A stretch of 45,172 nucleotides of DNA, taken from contig CALXLT010000034.1 in assembly GCA_944389275.1 (NCBI GenBank), positions 1 to 45,172 of the forward strand. Reading direction: 5' to 3'. The notes under the pieces are model-generated. The model made no database searches. It was not told where the DNA came from and worked only from the letters and a program-made list of their open reading frames with translations. Shown piece by piece: positions 34,798 to 44,109 of this stretch. The stretch's first letter is position 1. Every line of letters begins with the position of its first letter. The translations under genes were made by a program, and so were the position numbers. Source of the DNA: an uncultured Spirochaetaceae bacterium. GTDB taxonomy: Bacteria; Spirochaetota; Spirochaetia; Sphaerochaetales; Sphaerochaetaceae.

Positions 34798-36324
34798 ATG
34801 AGGCACCATTTCCTCCGCCTGTTCCTATCGATCATGCTGATCGTCGTCGCCCTGATACTCGTCCAGGTCGCGATACTGCTTGTCGGCAGCTACCGCGCGT
34901 CCGTAAGCTGGCGAAGCAGGGTATTCGAGGAATTCGCGGAGGCGGTGCAGTCCGCTATCTGGGAGATATCATCGGCGGACGAGGATTCCGTGTATCGCCT
35001 TATGCTCAGCAACACCTCGGAGCGTATCTCAGGGCTGCTGCTGCGCAACGGAGACGGGGAGTTCATCGCGACGATAGGCCGAAGCAGCATGGGAGAGCAG
35101 CTCCCGACTCCTGATAGGTACAGAAGCCGTTCCTCTATACCGATGATCCCCTATGACGGAGGCATGCATATCGCGTACAGGTCGAGCATAGAGTACACGG
35201 ATGTGAAGATCGAGAGCCCGAAGTACGAGATAGCGCTCCGGACATCAGATGGACTCATTCCTGTCCTGCAGGATGTCTCCTTCCGCCCAATGGCCGAAGG
35301 GCAGGCGATGACAGTCGCCCTCCCGGAGGCCCTCACGGACCAGGACATAGTAGGCTCGATTGCCATAACGGTGAACGGGGAGATAAAGGGATACATAGAT
35401 GTCCTTGTATTCCGCATCAACTACTATTCTCCTACGGCTTTCCTCATGGAGTCCTTGATATCTGTATTCTTCTTCATAGCGATCCCTCTTGCCTTCATCC
35501 TATCGATCGTGCTCGCCGCGGTTGTCTCGAAGCGCAACGAGAAGGCAGTCCGGGAAATCCAAGAGGCTCTTGGTAGCCTTTCAAGGGGAGAGTTCGATAT
35601 CTCGCTTCCGAAGCAGCACACCGAGGAGATGGCTGTCATAGCCTCATCCATCTCGACTCTCGCGGAGGACCTCAAGCGTCATCAGATATCCAGGAAGGAA
35701 TGGATAAGGAACATATCGCATGACCTCAACACGCCGGTGACCTCGCTCAATATTCTTATCGATGGAGCGCTTGATCATGTCTTCCCCCTGGACGATAAGC
35801 TTATCCAGGCGATAAAGAAGGAGAATGATACGCTCTCGAAGCGCATAGCGAGCGTAGGATACTACTCCTATCTTCTCTCTCCTGATGTGAAGGCTGATCC
35901 TATCGATGTGGGCTCGTTCGGCATCGCCGGCGATGTGATCGCAGTGAACAAGCTCTCGTGCTCCGTCAGCGGTGATGACATAGCTATATACGCGGATCCG
36001 TCGCTTCTCAGCCGCGCGCTGCTGGAGGTCATCCGCAATGCCGATATCTACGGGGACAGCTCCGTTGTCCCTGATATCTCCTTCCGCAGGAGAGGGGATG
36101 GCTCTGCGGTGGCTGAGATCAGGAACAAGGGCAATCTGCCAAAGCCCCTGCCTCAGTTCTTCGAGCCGTGGGCACGCGGCGATGAGTCCAGGACGCAGGG
36201 AGGCTCAGGCCTGGGCCTTCCGATCGTCTATCAGATAATGGAACTGCACGGAGGCTCTGTCTCCATCAGCGAGCGCGATGGCTTTGTCATCGTGCGCCTC
36301 TCATTCCCTCCGAAGAAAGGATGA
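34798..36324 (+). CDS. Membrane-bound sensor histidine kinase
   Basis: This 508-residue kinase has a transmembrane helix at about 8-30, an outside sensor domain of about 190 residues, a second helix at about 216-240, a HAMP linker (RNEKAVREIQEALGSLSRGEF...), the H-box ISHDLNTPVTSL with the phosphorylated His, and an ATPase domain with an N-box (EVIRNADIYG), a degenerate region and the G-box GGSGLGLPIV. It starts one base after the response regulator and forms a two-gene operon. The sensor domain belongs to no family I recognise. Its last 38 bases overlap the oppositely oriented YfcE-like gene. Confidence 0.92.
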   Translation: MRHHFLRLFLSIMLIVVALILVQVAILLVGSYRASVSWRSRVFEEFAEAVQSAIWEISSADEDSVYRLMLSNTSERISGLLLRNGDGEFIATIGRSSMGEQLPTPDRYRSRSSIPMIPYDGGMHIAYRSSIEYTDVKIESPKYEIALRTSDGLIPVLQDVSFRPMAEGQAMTVALPEALTDQDIVGSIAITVNGEIKGYIDVLVFRINYYSPTAFLMESLISVFFFIAIPLAFILSIVLAAVVSKRNEKAVREIQEALGSLSRGEFDISLPKQHTEEMAVIASSISTLAEDLKRHQISRKEWIRNISHDLNTPVTSLNILIDGALDHVFPLDDKLIQAIKKENDTLSKRIASVGYYSYLLSPDVKADPIDVGSFGIAGDVIAVNKLSCSVSGDDIAIYADPSLLSRALLEVIRNADIYGDSSVVPDISFRRRGDGSAVAEIRNKGNLPKPLPQFFEPWARGDESRTQGGSGLGLPIVYQIMELHGGSVSISERDGFVIVRLSFPPKKG

Positions 36325-36841
36325 CGGCATCGCTCCATAGCTCCCTTACTTCTATTTTCCCATCTTCCCAGACCGCATAGGTTGGATCAAAGCCTCCCTT
36401 GGGTATCGAAACTGAGCCCGGATTGAGGAACAGGATTCCGTTCCTTTCCTCCAGCACCGGTATATGCGTATGGCCCGAGAAGAAGCAGTCTATCCCTTCC
36501 GGAGCCTTGTCCGGGGTTATGCCATGGCCATGGGTCATGAATATCTTCTTCCCATCCGCGAAGACAAGCGCAGTCTCCGAAAGCACGGGGAAGGGCAGCA
36601 CCATCTGATCCACCTCAGCCTCGCAGTTGCCCCTGACGGATAGTATCGAGCTGGAAAGAGAAGAGAGGATATTGATCACTCCTTTGGGATTATATCCCTC
36701 AGGTAGGTCATTGCGTGGCCCGTGGTACAGAAGGTCCCCAAGGAGAAGCAGGGCGTCGAAGCTGCTTTCCGAATATAATGACTGGATCTTCTCCGCGCTT
36801 GGCAGCGCTCCGTGTATATCTGATGCAATAAGGAATCTCAT
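36287..36841 (-). CDS. YfcE-like metallophosphodiesterase
   Basis: This 184-residue phosphoesterase has the full motif set: SDIHG, GDLLYHGPRND, GNCE, THGHG and SGHTHIP. The size and motifs match YfcE/MJ0936-type phosphodiesterases, with unknown natural substrate. I start at ATG 36841 (MRFLIASDIHG); the frame extends to 36910 but this adds a non-conserved tail. It overlaps the end of the histidine kinase tail to tail. There is no ribosome binding site, and a TATCTT box ends 6 bases before the ATG. Confidence 0.88.
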   Translation of the reverse strand: MRFLIASDIHGALPSAEKIQSLYSESSFDALLLLGDLLYHGPRNDLPEGYNPKGVINILSSLSSSILSVRGNCEAEVDQMVLPFPVLSETALVFADGKKIFMTHGHGITPDKAPEGIDCFFSGHTHIPVLEERNGILFLNPGSVSIPKGGFDPTYAVWEDGKIEVRELWSDAVILSSEGMRGAR

Positions 36842-36847
36842 GCGACT

Positions 36848-36876
36848 AAGATAAGCGAAAAACAGCGTTCCCACAA
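36848..36876 (-). promoter_or_regulatory. YfcE-like gene promoter, apparently leaderless
   Basis: On the minus strand TTGTGG (36876-36871), 17 bases and TATCTT (36853-36848) would start transcription at or next to the ATG at 36841. Both boxes are partial matches. Confidence 0.4.
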
Positions 36877-36967
36877 TTGCCTCCGCACATCCTGCACACA
36901 CCAAGTCCACACTAACTACAGCCTTCTCCTTCCTGGAAACGTTATCTTATAGATGAAGGAGAAAGGA

Positions 36968-37420
36968 ATGGAACTGAAGGAGTTATTCACTGGTTTCGCC
37001 TACAATGGCGTGTCCTGCCTTTTCTATTCGGTAGATAAGGATGGCGGTATATGGGTGCTTCTCGGAAAGAGAAGGAATGCCCATCTGTTCTCTTCCCCAT
37101 ATCATTGGTCAATACCGGAAGGAACGATAAAGGATGGAGAGAGCGCTCTCGATGCTGCGATGCGCATCGCGTACGAGGAGACAGGGATCCTGGATGACAG
37201 GAACAAGGCAGAGCTTTTCTGGTCAGCGGTAGAAGGTGGGATATCCGAGGCGATATATTGCCTCAAGCTTTCCACGAAGGTCCCGCCGAAGCAGACGAAG
37301 AGCTATACGGATCTTTCATGGTTCAGGCTAGGAGATAGGATAGACGATATAGATCCCCTTGCCTCTGACCAGCTGAGGAAGTTCGAGTCTTATCTCAAGA
37401 CGATGAAGAAAGCTGTATAG
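36968..37420 (+). CDS. Nudix hydrolase
   Basis: This 150-residue protein has a Nudix box near residues 50-72 (GTIKDGESALDAAMRIAYEETG). The consensus GX5EX7REUXEEXGU is kept except that the Glu after the Arg is Ile; the two metal-binding Glu residues remain. The family cleaves nucleoside diphosphates linked to other groups. Substrate not identifiable. I start at ATG 36968, with AAGGAG 6 bases upstream, rather than at 36953. It is monocistronic, with a strong terminator after it. Confidence 0.85.
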   Translation: MELKELFTGFAYNGVSCLFYSVDKDGGIWVLLGKRRNAHLFSSPYHWSIPEGTIKDGESALDAAMRIAYEETGILDDRNKAELFWSAVEGGISEAIYCLKLSTKVPPKQTKSYTDLSWFRLGDRIDDIDPLASDQLRKFESYLKTMKKAV

Positions 37421-37443
37421 CTTTTACTCTGAACAAACGGCCG

Positions 37444-37465
37444 CCCCTCAAAGAGAGGGGTTTTT
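37444..37465 (+). terminator. Rho-independent terminator of the Nudix gene
   Basis: CCCCTC (37444-37449) pairs with GAGGGG (37455-37460) around AAAGA, followed by TTTTT. It insulates the sugar cluster downstream. Confidence 0.9.
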
Positions 37466-37587
37466 GCTTGGGTTAATAAGACAAAAATACATTTTCACCT
37501 CATCCAAACACGATATTAATCATCTTAGTCAGAATAAGAGGTTGCATTTAGCTTTCCTTTCGGGGAAATATATCTTGAAAAAAAAGT

Positions 37588-37643
37588 TTGACAGACAGGA
37601 AAGCGTGCAGTAACATATGTTTACAAGTAAACGAAATGTAAAC
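37588..37643 (+). promoter_or_regulatory. Promoter and LacI-type operator of the sugar cluster
   Basis: TTGACA (37588-37593), 17 bases and TAACAT (37611-37616) predict a start near 37623. The palindrome GTTTAC-AA-GTAAAC (37619-37632) lies exactly on this start, and another GTAAAC half-site follows at 37638-37643. This is the expected place for autorepression by the LacI-family protein encoded 30 bases further on. The rest of 37466-37587 shows no gene. Confidence 0.7.
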
Positions 37644-37672
37644 TTGATGCGCTGGACTGGAAGGAGTGCTGG

Positions 37673-38713
37673 ATGAAGATATCGATGCAGAAACTAGCAG
37701 AGAAAGTCGGCGTATCGAAGATGACGATATCGCTTTATCTGCGTGATCCGCAGACCAAGAGGATCAGTGAGGCTATGAAGGAGAAGATCGAGAAGGCAAT
37801 GTCAGAATTAGGGTATGAGCCTTCCCTGAATGCCCAGTATGGAGAGGGTAGGAAGATCGTTGCGATACTTCTTCCTTTCGATATGCCTCTTTTCAAATAC
37901 GAGCTTGTTGATGACTACCTTAATGGAATCCAGCAGTCTCTTTTCGCTAATGGCTATGATTTCATCTTCCTTAATGTCCCTACCCAGAATGGGGTTCCTC
38001 GCGTAGATAAGGTTACACTGATGAAGGTCCGCAGCTTCAGCGGGGTTATCCTCTTTGGAACGCGTTATACGCAGGAAGATGACATGGTAGCGGTTCTCAA
38101 TACCCTCCATGAAAGCAAGATACCTGTCGTGCTGCTTAATTACCCGAAGGTTCTTGATAATGTCATACAGGGGATTTCCGTCGATGATAGCGCCTGTGCT
38201 CCGATTGACTATCTCGTATCATTAGGGCATCGCCGCATAGCGTTCATGGGAGGTACTCCTGATTCCATTCACACCAAGGTCCTATTCGATGAATATCGCT
38301 CTTCTCTGGAGAAGGCAGGTATCCCATTTGATGAGTCTTTGGTGTTCAATGGGGGATTCGAAGGGTACAAAGCCTACAGTGTCCTATCCGATAATCTCAG
38401 AGCTGGTGTCAGGTTCAGCGCTCTTTTCTGCATGTCCACGCAGATGATGATCGGCTGTTATCGTGCATTGAAGGAGAACGGGCTGAGGATTCCGGAGGAT
38501 GTATCGGTAATAAATTACGGTGATCCGTACTTCACTGAATATCTCGATCCACCGCTATCGACGGTTCAGCTGCCGCTCAGCGAGCTGGGGCATGATTCGG
38601 CGGATTATCTTGTGTATATGATCTCAAAAGGGGTGTCAGAAATTGATTATAAGATCATAAAACACAACACATTAGCTATTAGGAAATCAACAGCGATATT
38701 CACAGGTTTGTGA
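37673..38713 (+). CDS. LacI family transcriptional regulator
   Basis: This 346-residue repressor has a typical N-terminal helix-turn-helix (MQKLAEKVGVSKMTISLYLRDP, about 5-26), a hinge helix (KEKIEKAMSELGYEPS) and a periplasmic-binding-protein-like ligand domain (about 60-340) with ISVDDSACAPIDYLVSLGHRRIAFMGG. It senses a small sugar-like ligand. GGAAGGAG lies before the ATG. It probably represses itself and the transporter and oxidoreductase genes downstream, with the next gene starting 29 bases after its stop. The ligand is unknown. Confidence 0.93.
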   Translation: MKISMQKLAEKVGVSKMTISLYLRDPQTKRISEAMKEKIEKAMSELGYEPSLNAQYGEGRKIVAILLPFDMPLFKYELVDDYLNGIQQSLFANGYDFIFLNVPTQNGVPRVDKVTLMKVRSFSGVILFGTRYTQEDDMVAVLNTLHESKIPVVLLNYPKVLDNVIQGISVDDSACAPIDYLVSLGHRRIAFMGGTPDSIHTKVLFDEYRSSLEKAGIPFDESLVFNGGFEGYKAYSVLSDNLRAGVRFSALFCMSTQMMIGCYRALKENGLRIPEDVSVINYGDPYFTEYLDPPLSTVQLPLSELGHDSADYLVYMISKGVSEIDYKIIKHNTLAIRKSTAIFTGL

Positions 38714-38742
38714 AGCTGTTAGCAAAAAAGGAGGAGGCTTTT

Positions 38743-39993
38743 ATGAAGAAAGCTTTAGTCGTTCTACTTTCATTGCTGTGCGTAATGTCGTCAGTCCTTT
38801 TCGCCGGTGGATCATCTGAAGGTTCATCCGGAGAGATCGTGCTTGATTTCCCGACATGGCAGGCGGAAGAAGGAGGTTTCGCCCTGTTCTGGAAGGACAT
38901 GGTTGAGCAGTTCGAGGCTTCGCATCCAAATGTGAAGATCAACATGACTCAGATCCCGTTCAACCAGTTCACTGATATCCTGATCACGCGTTATTCAGCT
39001 AATGATGCACCGGATATCACGCATATCGCGTCTCGCTTCTTCGAGCAGTTCGCATCACAGGGCTGGTTCGAGAACCTAGATCCATACTTTGAGGAAGCAG
39101 GAATACTGGAAGATTGGACAAGCCTGCAGTCCTCAATGGTCTACAACGGACACAATGAAGGCCTTCTCGTTCTTGGTTATGGCTTCGTGCTCTATTACAA
39201 CGAGCAGATCCTCAATGAGGCTGGTGTTTCCGTTCCTACGACGGTTGATGAGCTTAAGGATGCTATCCTCGCAATCGAGGCTCTTGGCAATCCGGATATC
39301 AGCGCATTCGGCGTAACGACGATGCAGCATTCCAATACGTATCAGGATTTCAGCAACTTCGTAGTCGGAGAGGGAAGCACGCTTATCAAGGATGGAAAGT
39401 ACAATCTCACATCTCCTGAGGTTATAAAGGCCGCTGAGGATTACAACTTCGTAGCAAGCAGGGCTCCTAAGGGTGTTTCGACAGAGATGCTCCGCCAGCT
39501 CTTCGTTGACGGCAAGGTAGCTATGATAATCGATGGATCGTTCGTTGTTCCTCTCCTCGAGACAGCAGATGAGGATATCAAGCCTTACCTCAAGGTCGCG
39601 AAGACTCCTTTCGATTATACTCCTGGAACCATCTCCAATAGCCTGCATATGTCCGCAAATCTCTCTGATGAGCGCAAGGCTCTTGTCTGGGAGTTCATGC
39701 AGCAGGTCGCATCGCCAGAGAACCAGATCCTTTATGCGAACTATACACAGGGTCCGTGCGGAAGGCTTTCTTCCTCTGAGGGTATTTCCGATCCTATGAT
39801 CGCATTCATGAACGAGGTTGGCGCTGATACAAGGAGCATCCTTCCTGATTCAGCAAATCTCATGAGGAATTACTCAAGGTTCACCGATACAGTCATCACT
39901 TATGTCCTGCAGCTGCAGAATGAAGGTGCTGATGTCGCTGGCATAATGGCTGCACTGGAAGCAGATCTTCTGAAGAATTCATTGGAGCCGTAA
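38743..39993 (+). CDS. Sugar ABC transporter, periplasmic binding protein
   Basis: This 416-residue family 1 solute-binding protein has a signal peptide (MKKALVVLLSLLCVMSSVLFAGG, with a GGSSEG start of the mature part seen in spirochaetes) and the usual FEASHPNVKINMTQIPFNQFTD, GYGFVLYYNEQILNEAGV and late VWEFMQQVAS motifs. It delivers a sugar or oligosaccharide to the two permeases that follow. I start at ATG 38743, after GGAGGAGG; the frame extends to 38710 but overlaps the lacI stop. Confidence 0.92.
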   Translation: MKKALVVLLSLLCVMSSVLFAGGSSEGSSGEIVLDFPTWQAEEGGFALFWKDMVEQFEASHPNVKINMTQIPFNQFTDILITRYSANDAPDITHIASRFFEQFASQGWFENLDPYFEEAGILEDWTSLQSSMVYNGHNEGLLVLGYGFVLYYNEQILNEAGVSVPTTVDELKDAILAIEALGNPDISAFGVTTMQHSNTYQDFSNFVVGEGSTLIKDGKYNLTSPEVIKAAEDYNFVASRAPKGVSTEMLRQLFVDGKVAMIIDGSFVVPLLETADEDIKPYLKVAKTPFDYTPGTISNSLHMSANLSDERKALVWEFMQQVASPENQILYANYTQGPCGRLSSSEGISDPMIAFMNEVGADTRSILPDSANLMRNYSRFTDTVITYVLQLQNEGADVAGIMAALEADLLKNSLEP

Positions 39994-39995
39994 TT

Positions 39996-40889
39996 ATGAA
40001 TAAGCCCAAGGTGAATCAGAAAACGATACTTGCGTATGGATTGCTGCTGCCAGCATTCATCATGTGTGCGGTCTTCATAGTGTATCCTGTGATTGTCACG
40101 CTGCTCAATAGCTTTCGTCCAGGCGCTACGATGAGCATGTCGAGGAATAGGGAGCTTGAATTCAGCCTCAGCGTATACAAGGACGTCATAACCGATCCTG
40201 TGATATGGACGACATTCGGACGCTCATTCGTATACCTCTTCGGCAGCTTGTTCCCATCATACTTCCTGGGACTTGGCACAGCTCTTCTGCTCAACAAGTC
40301 CTTTGGCGGCAGACGTGTGTTCAGGACGCTTGTGATTCTGCCTTGGGCTATTCCTGGCGTCGTAGCATCTATCATGTTCCTTTGGATGGGTGATGCTACG
40401 TACGGCATATTCAACTATCTGCTCAAGAGCGTTGGCTTGATTGACGCATACAAGGCATGGTTCTTCGATGAGGAGCTTGTCATGTTCTCCGTTATCCTGC
40501 CGACAATCTGGAAAGGTTATCCTTTCTTCACCATCACGCTCCTTGCGGCCCTTCAGTCAATCCCGTTGGATCTCTATGAAGCGGCAGAGGTTGATGGCTG
40601 CAACAGCGTAAGGAAGTTCTGGCATATAACAAGGCCAGAGATACTTGAGGCTTCCGTACTGGCCTTGATCCTTAATGGCCTTTGGAGCTTCAAGCAGTTC
40701 GATATCATCTATTCAACGACAAAGGGTGGTCCAGGCGTTGCTACCACTACTATCGCGATAGAGATCTATAACGAAGCCTTTAGGTATTTCGATATCTGTA
40801 AGGCATCCGTAGAGGGAATAATAGCTTTGGCAATGTGTGCTATCGTCGTGAGGATCTTCTATCCTCTGATGACAAGGGAGGGAAAATAA
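39996..40889 (+). CDS. Sugar ABC transporter permease (MalF type)
   Basis: This 297-residue inner-membrane protein of the MalF/UgpA type has about six helices, beginning LAYGLLLPAFIMCAVFIVYPVIVTLLNSF. The EAA loop EAAEVDGCNSVRKFWHITRPEI contacts an ATPase. The gene starts 2 bases after the binding-protein stop. No ATPase gene is present in this cluster, so a shared MsmK-like ATPase encoded elsewhere is expected. Confidence 0.93.
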   Translation: MNKPKVNQKTILAYGLLLPAFIMCAVFIVYPVIVTLLNSFRPGATMSMSRNRELEFSLSVYKDVITDPVIWTTFGRSFVYLFGSLFPSYFLGLGTALLLNKSFGGRRVFRTLVILPWAIPGVVASIMFLWMGDATYGIFNYLLKSVGLIDAYKAWFFDEELVMFSVILPTIWKGYPFFTITLLAALQSIPLDLYEAAEVDGCNSVRKFWHITRPEILEASVLALILNGLWSFKQFDIIYSTTKGGPGVATTTIAIEIYNEAFRYFDICKASVEGIIALAMCAIVVRIFYPLMTREGK

Positions 40890-41720
40890 ATGACTCATAG
40901 GAAACTCAGAAGGAGCGGATTATATCTCCTGTTGATTGCATTGCTTGTTGTTCTTCTCTTCCCGATATATTGGACATTCCAGTCTTCGATAACGCCTTCG
41001 AGGCTGATACTGTCGACGAACCCGCCGCTCCTGCCGATTGAGCTTGATATGACGGCTTATGCGGATGTCATACTCCGCCGCCCGATACTGCTCTGGCTAG
41101 GGAACACGATGCTCATATCCATCGTGGCGACGTTCGTTGGCATAGTGCTATCGCTGCTTGCGGGATATAGCCTTTCGCGCTTCCGCACTGCAGGCAACAA
41201 GATAATGGGATTCCTTCTCCTGCTTAGCAGGATGCTCCCTGCCTCTTTGATAGTCATACCTGTATATATGATGTTCTCAGGTGCGAAGATGATCAATTCA
41301 TATACTGCGCTTATCCTGATGAATATCACCAATATAATCCCATTCTCCGCATGGATGATGAAAGGCTACTATGACAGCATCCCAAGAGAGCTTGAGGAAG
41401 CCGCGAATATCGATGGATGCAACTGGTATGGTGCATTCACCAAGGTTGTCCTACCTCTCACTCTCCCAGGCATCGCCGCTGTATCCATCTATTCCCTCAT
41501 CCTTTGCTGGAACGAGTTCCTCTATGCCCGCACGCTTGCATACGATCAGGCTAGATGGGTATTCACAGTAGGTCTTGCCTCTTTCATAGGAGAGCATTCT
41601 ATCAACTGGAGCCAGATAATGGCAGGCGGAATCCTCTTTATAATCCCGCTGGTCATTGCGTTCGTTTTCCTTGAGCCGTTCCTCGTTGGAGGTCTGGCAT
41701 CCGGATCCGTGAAGGGTTAA
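40890..41720 (+). CDS. Sugar ABC transporter permease (MalG type)
   Basis: This 276-residue partner permease of the MalG/UgpE type has six predicted helices and the EAA loop EEAANIDGCNWYGAFTKVVLPL. The gene directly follows the first permease with no base between, using GGGAGGG at the end of that gene as ribosome binding site. With the binding protein it forms a carbohydrate importer for an unknown substrate. Confidence 0.93.
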   Translation: MTHRKLRRSGLYLLLIALLVVLLFPIYWTFQSSITPSRLILSTNPPLLPIELDMTAYADVILRRPILLWLGNTMLISIVATFVGIVLSLLAGYSLSRFRTAGNKIMGFLLLLSRMLPASLIVIPVYMMFSGAKMINSYTALILMNITNIIPFSAWMMKGYYDSIPRELEEAANIDGCNWYGAFTKVVLPLTLPGIAAVSIYSLILCWNEFLYARTLAYDQARWVFTVGLASFIGEHSINWSQIMAGGILFIIPLVIAFVFLEPFLVGGLASGSVKG

Positions 41721-41730
41721 GGGAGCTAAG

Positions 41731-44094
41731 ATGGAAAAACACTTTGACGTCGTCGTAATCGGTGGCGGCCATGCCGGGATCTCCGCTGCAATCGCAGCAG
41801 CTGAAAGCGGATACTCGACAGTGCTCATAAATGACAGGCCGATGCTTGGCGGAAATGCCAGCTCCGAGTGTGGTGTTCCTGCCCATGGTGCAGAGGCTCT
41901 TGGCCACAACCGCAATCTGCGTGATACAGGAATACTCGAGGATATCCGCATGGACTTCTATTGCAGATATTCCAAGCATGCTGACATCACCTCGTACTGG
42001 GATCTTCTCCTTTATGAGAGATGCTATAGGACAAAGAATCTCACTTTGGCGATGAATACACGCATGGTCTCCGTTTCGAAGAATGGCCGTGAGATAGTAA
42101 GCGTTGATACAGTGAATCTGTCAAATACATCGACAGACCGGTATTTCGGAAGGTATTTCATCGACGGGACGGGAGATGGAAACCTTGGCTATCTTGCAGG
42201 AGCGGAATACCGCTTCGGCCGTGAATGCCGTGATGAGTTCGGAGAGTATTATCTTGGGCATGAGAAGGCTGATAACCACACTCTAGGAAGCAGCATATAT
42301 GGCTGGGCGATAAAGAGGGATTATCCTGTTGATTTCGTACCGCCGGAGTGGGCTGTCCATTATGATAGCTGTGAGGATCTTGCTCATCGCCCGCACAACA
42401 TAGACCATATACTGCCTCGTGTCACCTGCAGCGAGGATGGACGTGAGATAATGTTCTTCTGGTGGCTGGAATGGGGTGGCGAGCTCAATGTGATCGATGA
42501 CAGCGAGAAGATCTACGAGCATCTGAAGGCGGAGCTCTTCGGGCTGTGGGATCATCTCAAGAACCATTGTGATGAGAAGACGAGGGACGCTCTCCGCAAT
42601 TATGAGCTTTTCCGCTGGTCAGGATTCCCCTTGAGAAGGGAAAGCCGCAGGCTTGTCGGGGACTACATCCTGAATGAGAAGGATGTTGCTGATGGCCGCA
42701 TCTTCGAGGACGAGGTTGGATATGGCGGCTGGCCGATGGACGATCATCCTCCTATGGGCATTGTCTCCCATGAGCCGGCATGCAATCAGCTCTTCCTGTC
42801 CCAGCCATATACAGTTCCTTACAGAAGCTGTTATTCAAAGGACTTCGACAATCTATTCATGGTTGGCCGCTGTATAAGCGCAACCCATGCTGCCCTGTCC
42901 AGCGTGAGGGTCATGAATACCTTGGGTTCTATCGGTGAGGCTATTGGCGTTGCCGCAGGGCTCTGCTGCAAACATGGCGTGTCGACAAGAGAACTTGGCA
43001 AGAAGCATATTGATGAGCTGAAGCAAGGCATCATAGCAAGGGATCTGCATCTGCTGGGAACTGTTGAGAGCAATTCTGAGAATATCGCACATGAGGCTTC
43101 TGCCTCAGTATCTTCTGAATACAGCTACTCTTCCTCTGGAAAGACCATAGGACAGCTGGATCTTAGGTATGATATCGCGCTTCAGCTGCCGATAAGCTCC
43201 TCATGCATTGATGAGCTGAGCGTGCTTCTGTCATCAGAAAAGATGACAGAGGTCAACTGGGAGCTCTATGCAGGAGATTCTATAGGCTTTATGGGTGATA
43301 GGCTGCTTGCTTCAGGCAAGATATCTATCAATCCTGGACAGTCATCATATCAGCTTCTGGAGAACAGCATCCCAGTCTCTTATGGCACGATTGCTACGTT
43401 GGTGCTCAAGAAGAACAAGGATGTATCCTGGCTATACAGCAATGAGCTGTACCATAGCCGATGGGGTGCTCATTTCGAGGGTTCTTGGGAAGGACTGGCT
43501 TATCATGGCGCGTCTCTGATAGTCCCCAACAAGGACAATTGGGTATGGGTAAACAACCATGGAAGGCTTCCCGCGGAACTTGCGCTCTGGGTTGATCCGA
43601 TGCCTGGCGAGAAGAGGCATTCAAAGCTCTTCATAACTCCGGCATTCACGATATCGCCGGAACAGAAGCCTTATGGAGCCGAAAATCTCAATAACACGGT
43701 ATATAGGGCGGCAGGCTGGCCGAATATTTGGATAAGCGGTAAGGGGTTGCCTCAGACAGCGACTTTATCCTGGAAAGAACCTAGGAAGATATCCCGCGTC
43801 GAGCTGATATTCGATACGAATCTCGATTATTCGGATCAGCGATATGGCTTCCCTCGCGGTACCGATGATTACACGATACCTGCTGTGGTCAAGGAAACCG
43901 TCAATGATTACAGGGTTGACTTCCGCAATGCCGATGGCGAGGTTTTTTATTCCTACCGTGTGGAAGGGAATATCTACAGAAGGAATGTACATGTCTGCGA
44001 AGCACCTGCAGCAGGTGTCTCCAGCATTGATATCGTAGTCGAAGGATCCCTGTCGGATGAGGCAAGGATATTCGGAGTTAAAGTCTTCAGCTGA
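41731..44094 (+). CDS. FAD-dependent oxidoreductase with C-terminal beta-sandwich region
   Basis: This 787-residue cytosolic protein (no signal peptide) has the FAD-binding GGGHAGISAAIAAAESG at 11-27, DRPMLGGNASSECG, IDGTGDGNLGYLAGAEYRFG near 150 and the late FAD motif FMVGRCISATHAALSSVRVMNT near 380. This is the FAD_oxidored (PF12831) type found in polysaccharide and sugar loci. Residues about 450-787 are beta-rich, with a region near 690-785 that resembles a galactose-binding-like (discoidin) fold. The gene starts 10 bases after the permease, with GGGAG upstream. It probably oxidises or dehydrogenates the imported sugar. The substrate is unknown. Confidence 0.8.
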   Translation: MEKHFDVVVIGGGHAGISAAIAAAESGYSTVLINDRPMLGGNASSECGVPAHGAEALGHNRNLRDTGILEDIRMDFYCRYSKHADITSYWDLLLYERCYRTKNLTLAMNTRMVSVSKNGREIVSVDTVNLSNTSTDRYFGRYFIDGTGDGNLGYLAGAEYRFGRECRDEFGEYYLGHEKADNHTLGSSIYGWAIKRDYPVDFVPPEWAVHYDSCEDLAHRPHNIDHILPRVTCSEDGREIMFFWWLEWGGELNVIDDSEKIYEHLKAELFGLWDHLKNHCDEKTRDALRNYELFRWSGFPLRRESRRLVGDYILNEKDVADGRIFEDEVGYGGWPMDDHPPMGIVSHEPACNQLFLSQPYTVPYRSCYSKDFDNLFMVGRCISATHAALSSVRVMNTLGSIGEAIGVAAGLCCKHGVSTRELGKKHIDELKQGIIARDLHLLGTVESNSENIAHEASASVSSEYSYSSSGKTIGQLDLRYDIALQLPISSSCIDELSVLLSSEKMTEVNWELYAGDSIGFMGDRLLASGKISINPGQSSYQLLENSIPVSYGTIATLVLKKNKDVSWLYSNELYHSRWGAHFEGSWEGLAYHGASLIVPNKDNWVWVNNHGRLPAELALWVDPMPGEKRHSKLFITPAFTISPEQKPYGAENLNNTVYRAAGWPNIWISGKGLPQTATLSWKEPRKISRVELIFDTNLDYSDQRYGFPRGTDDYTIPAVVKETVNDYRVDFRNADGEVFYSYRVEGNIYRRNVHVCEAPAAGVSSIDIVVEGSLSDEARIFGVKVFS

Positions 44095-44109
44095 AAAGGA
44101 GAGAAGAGA

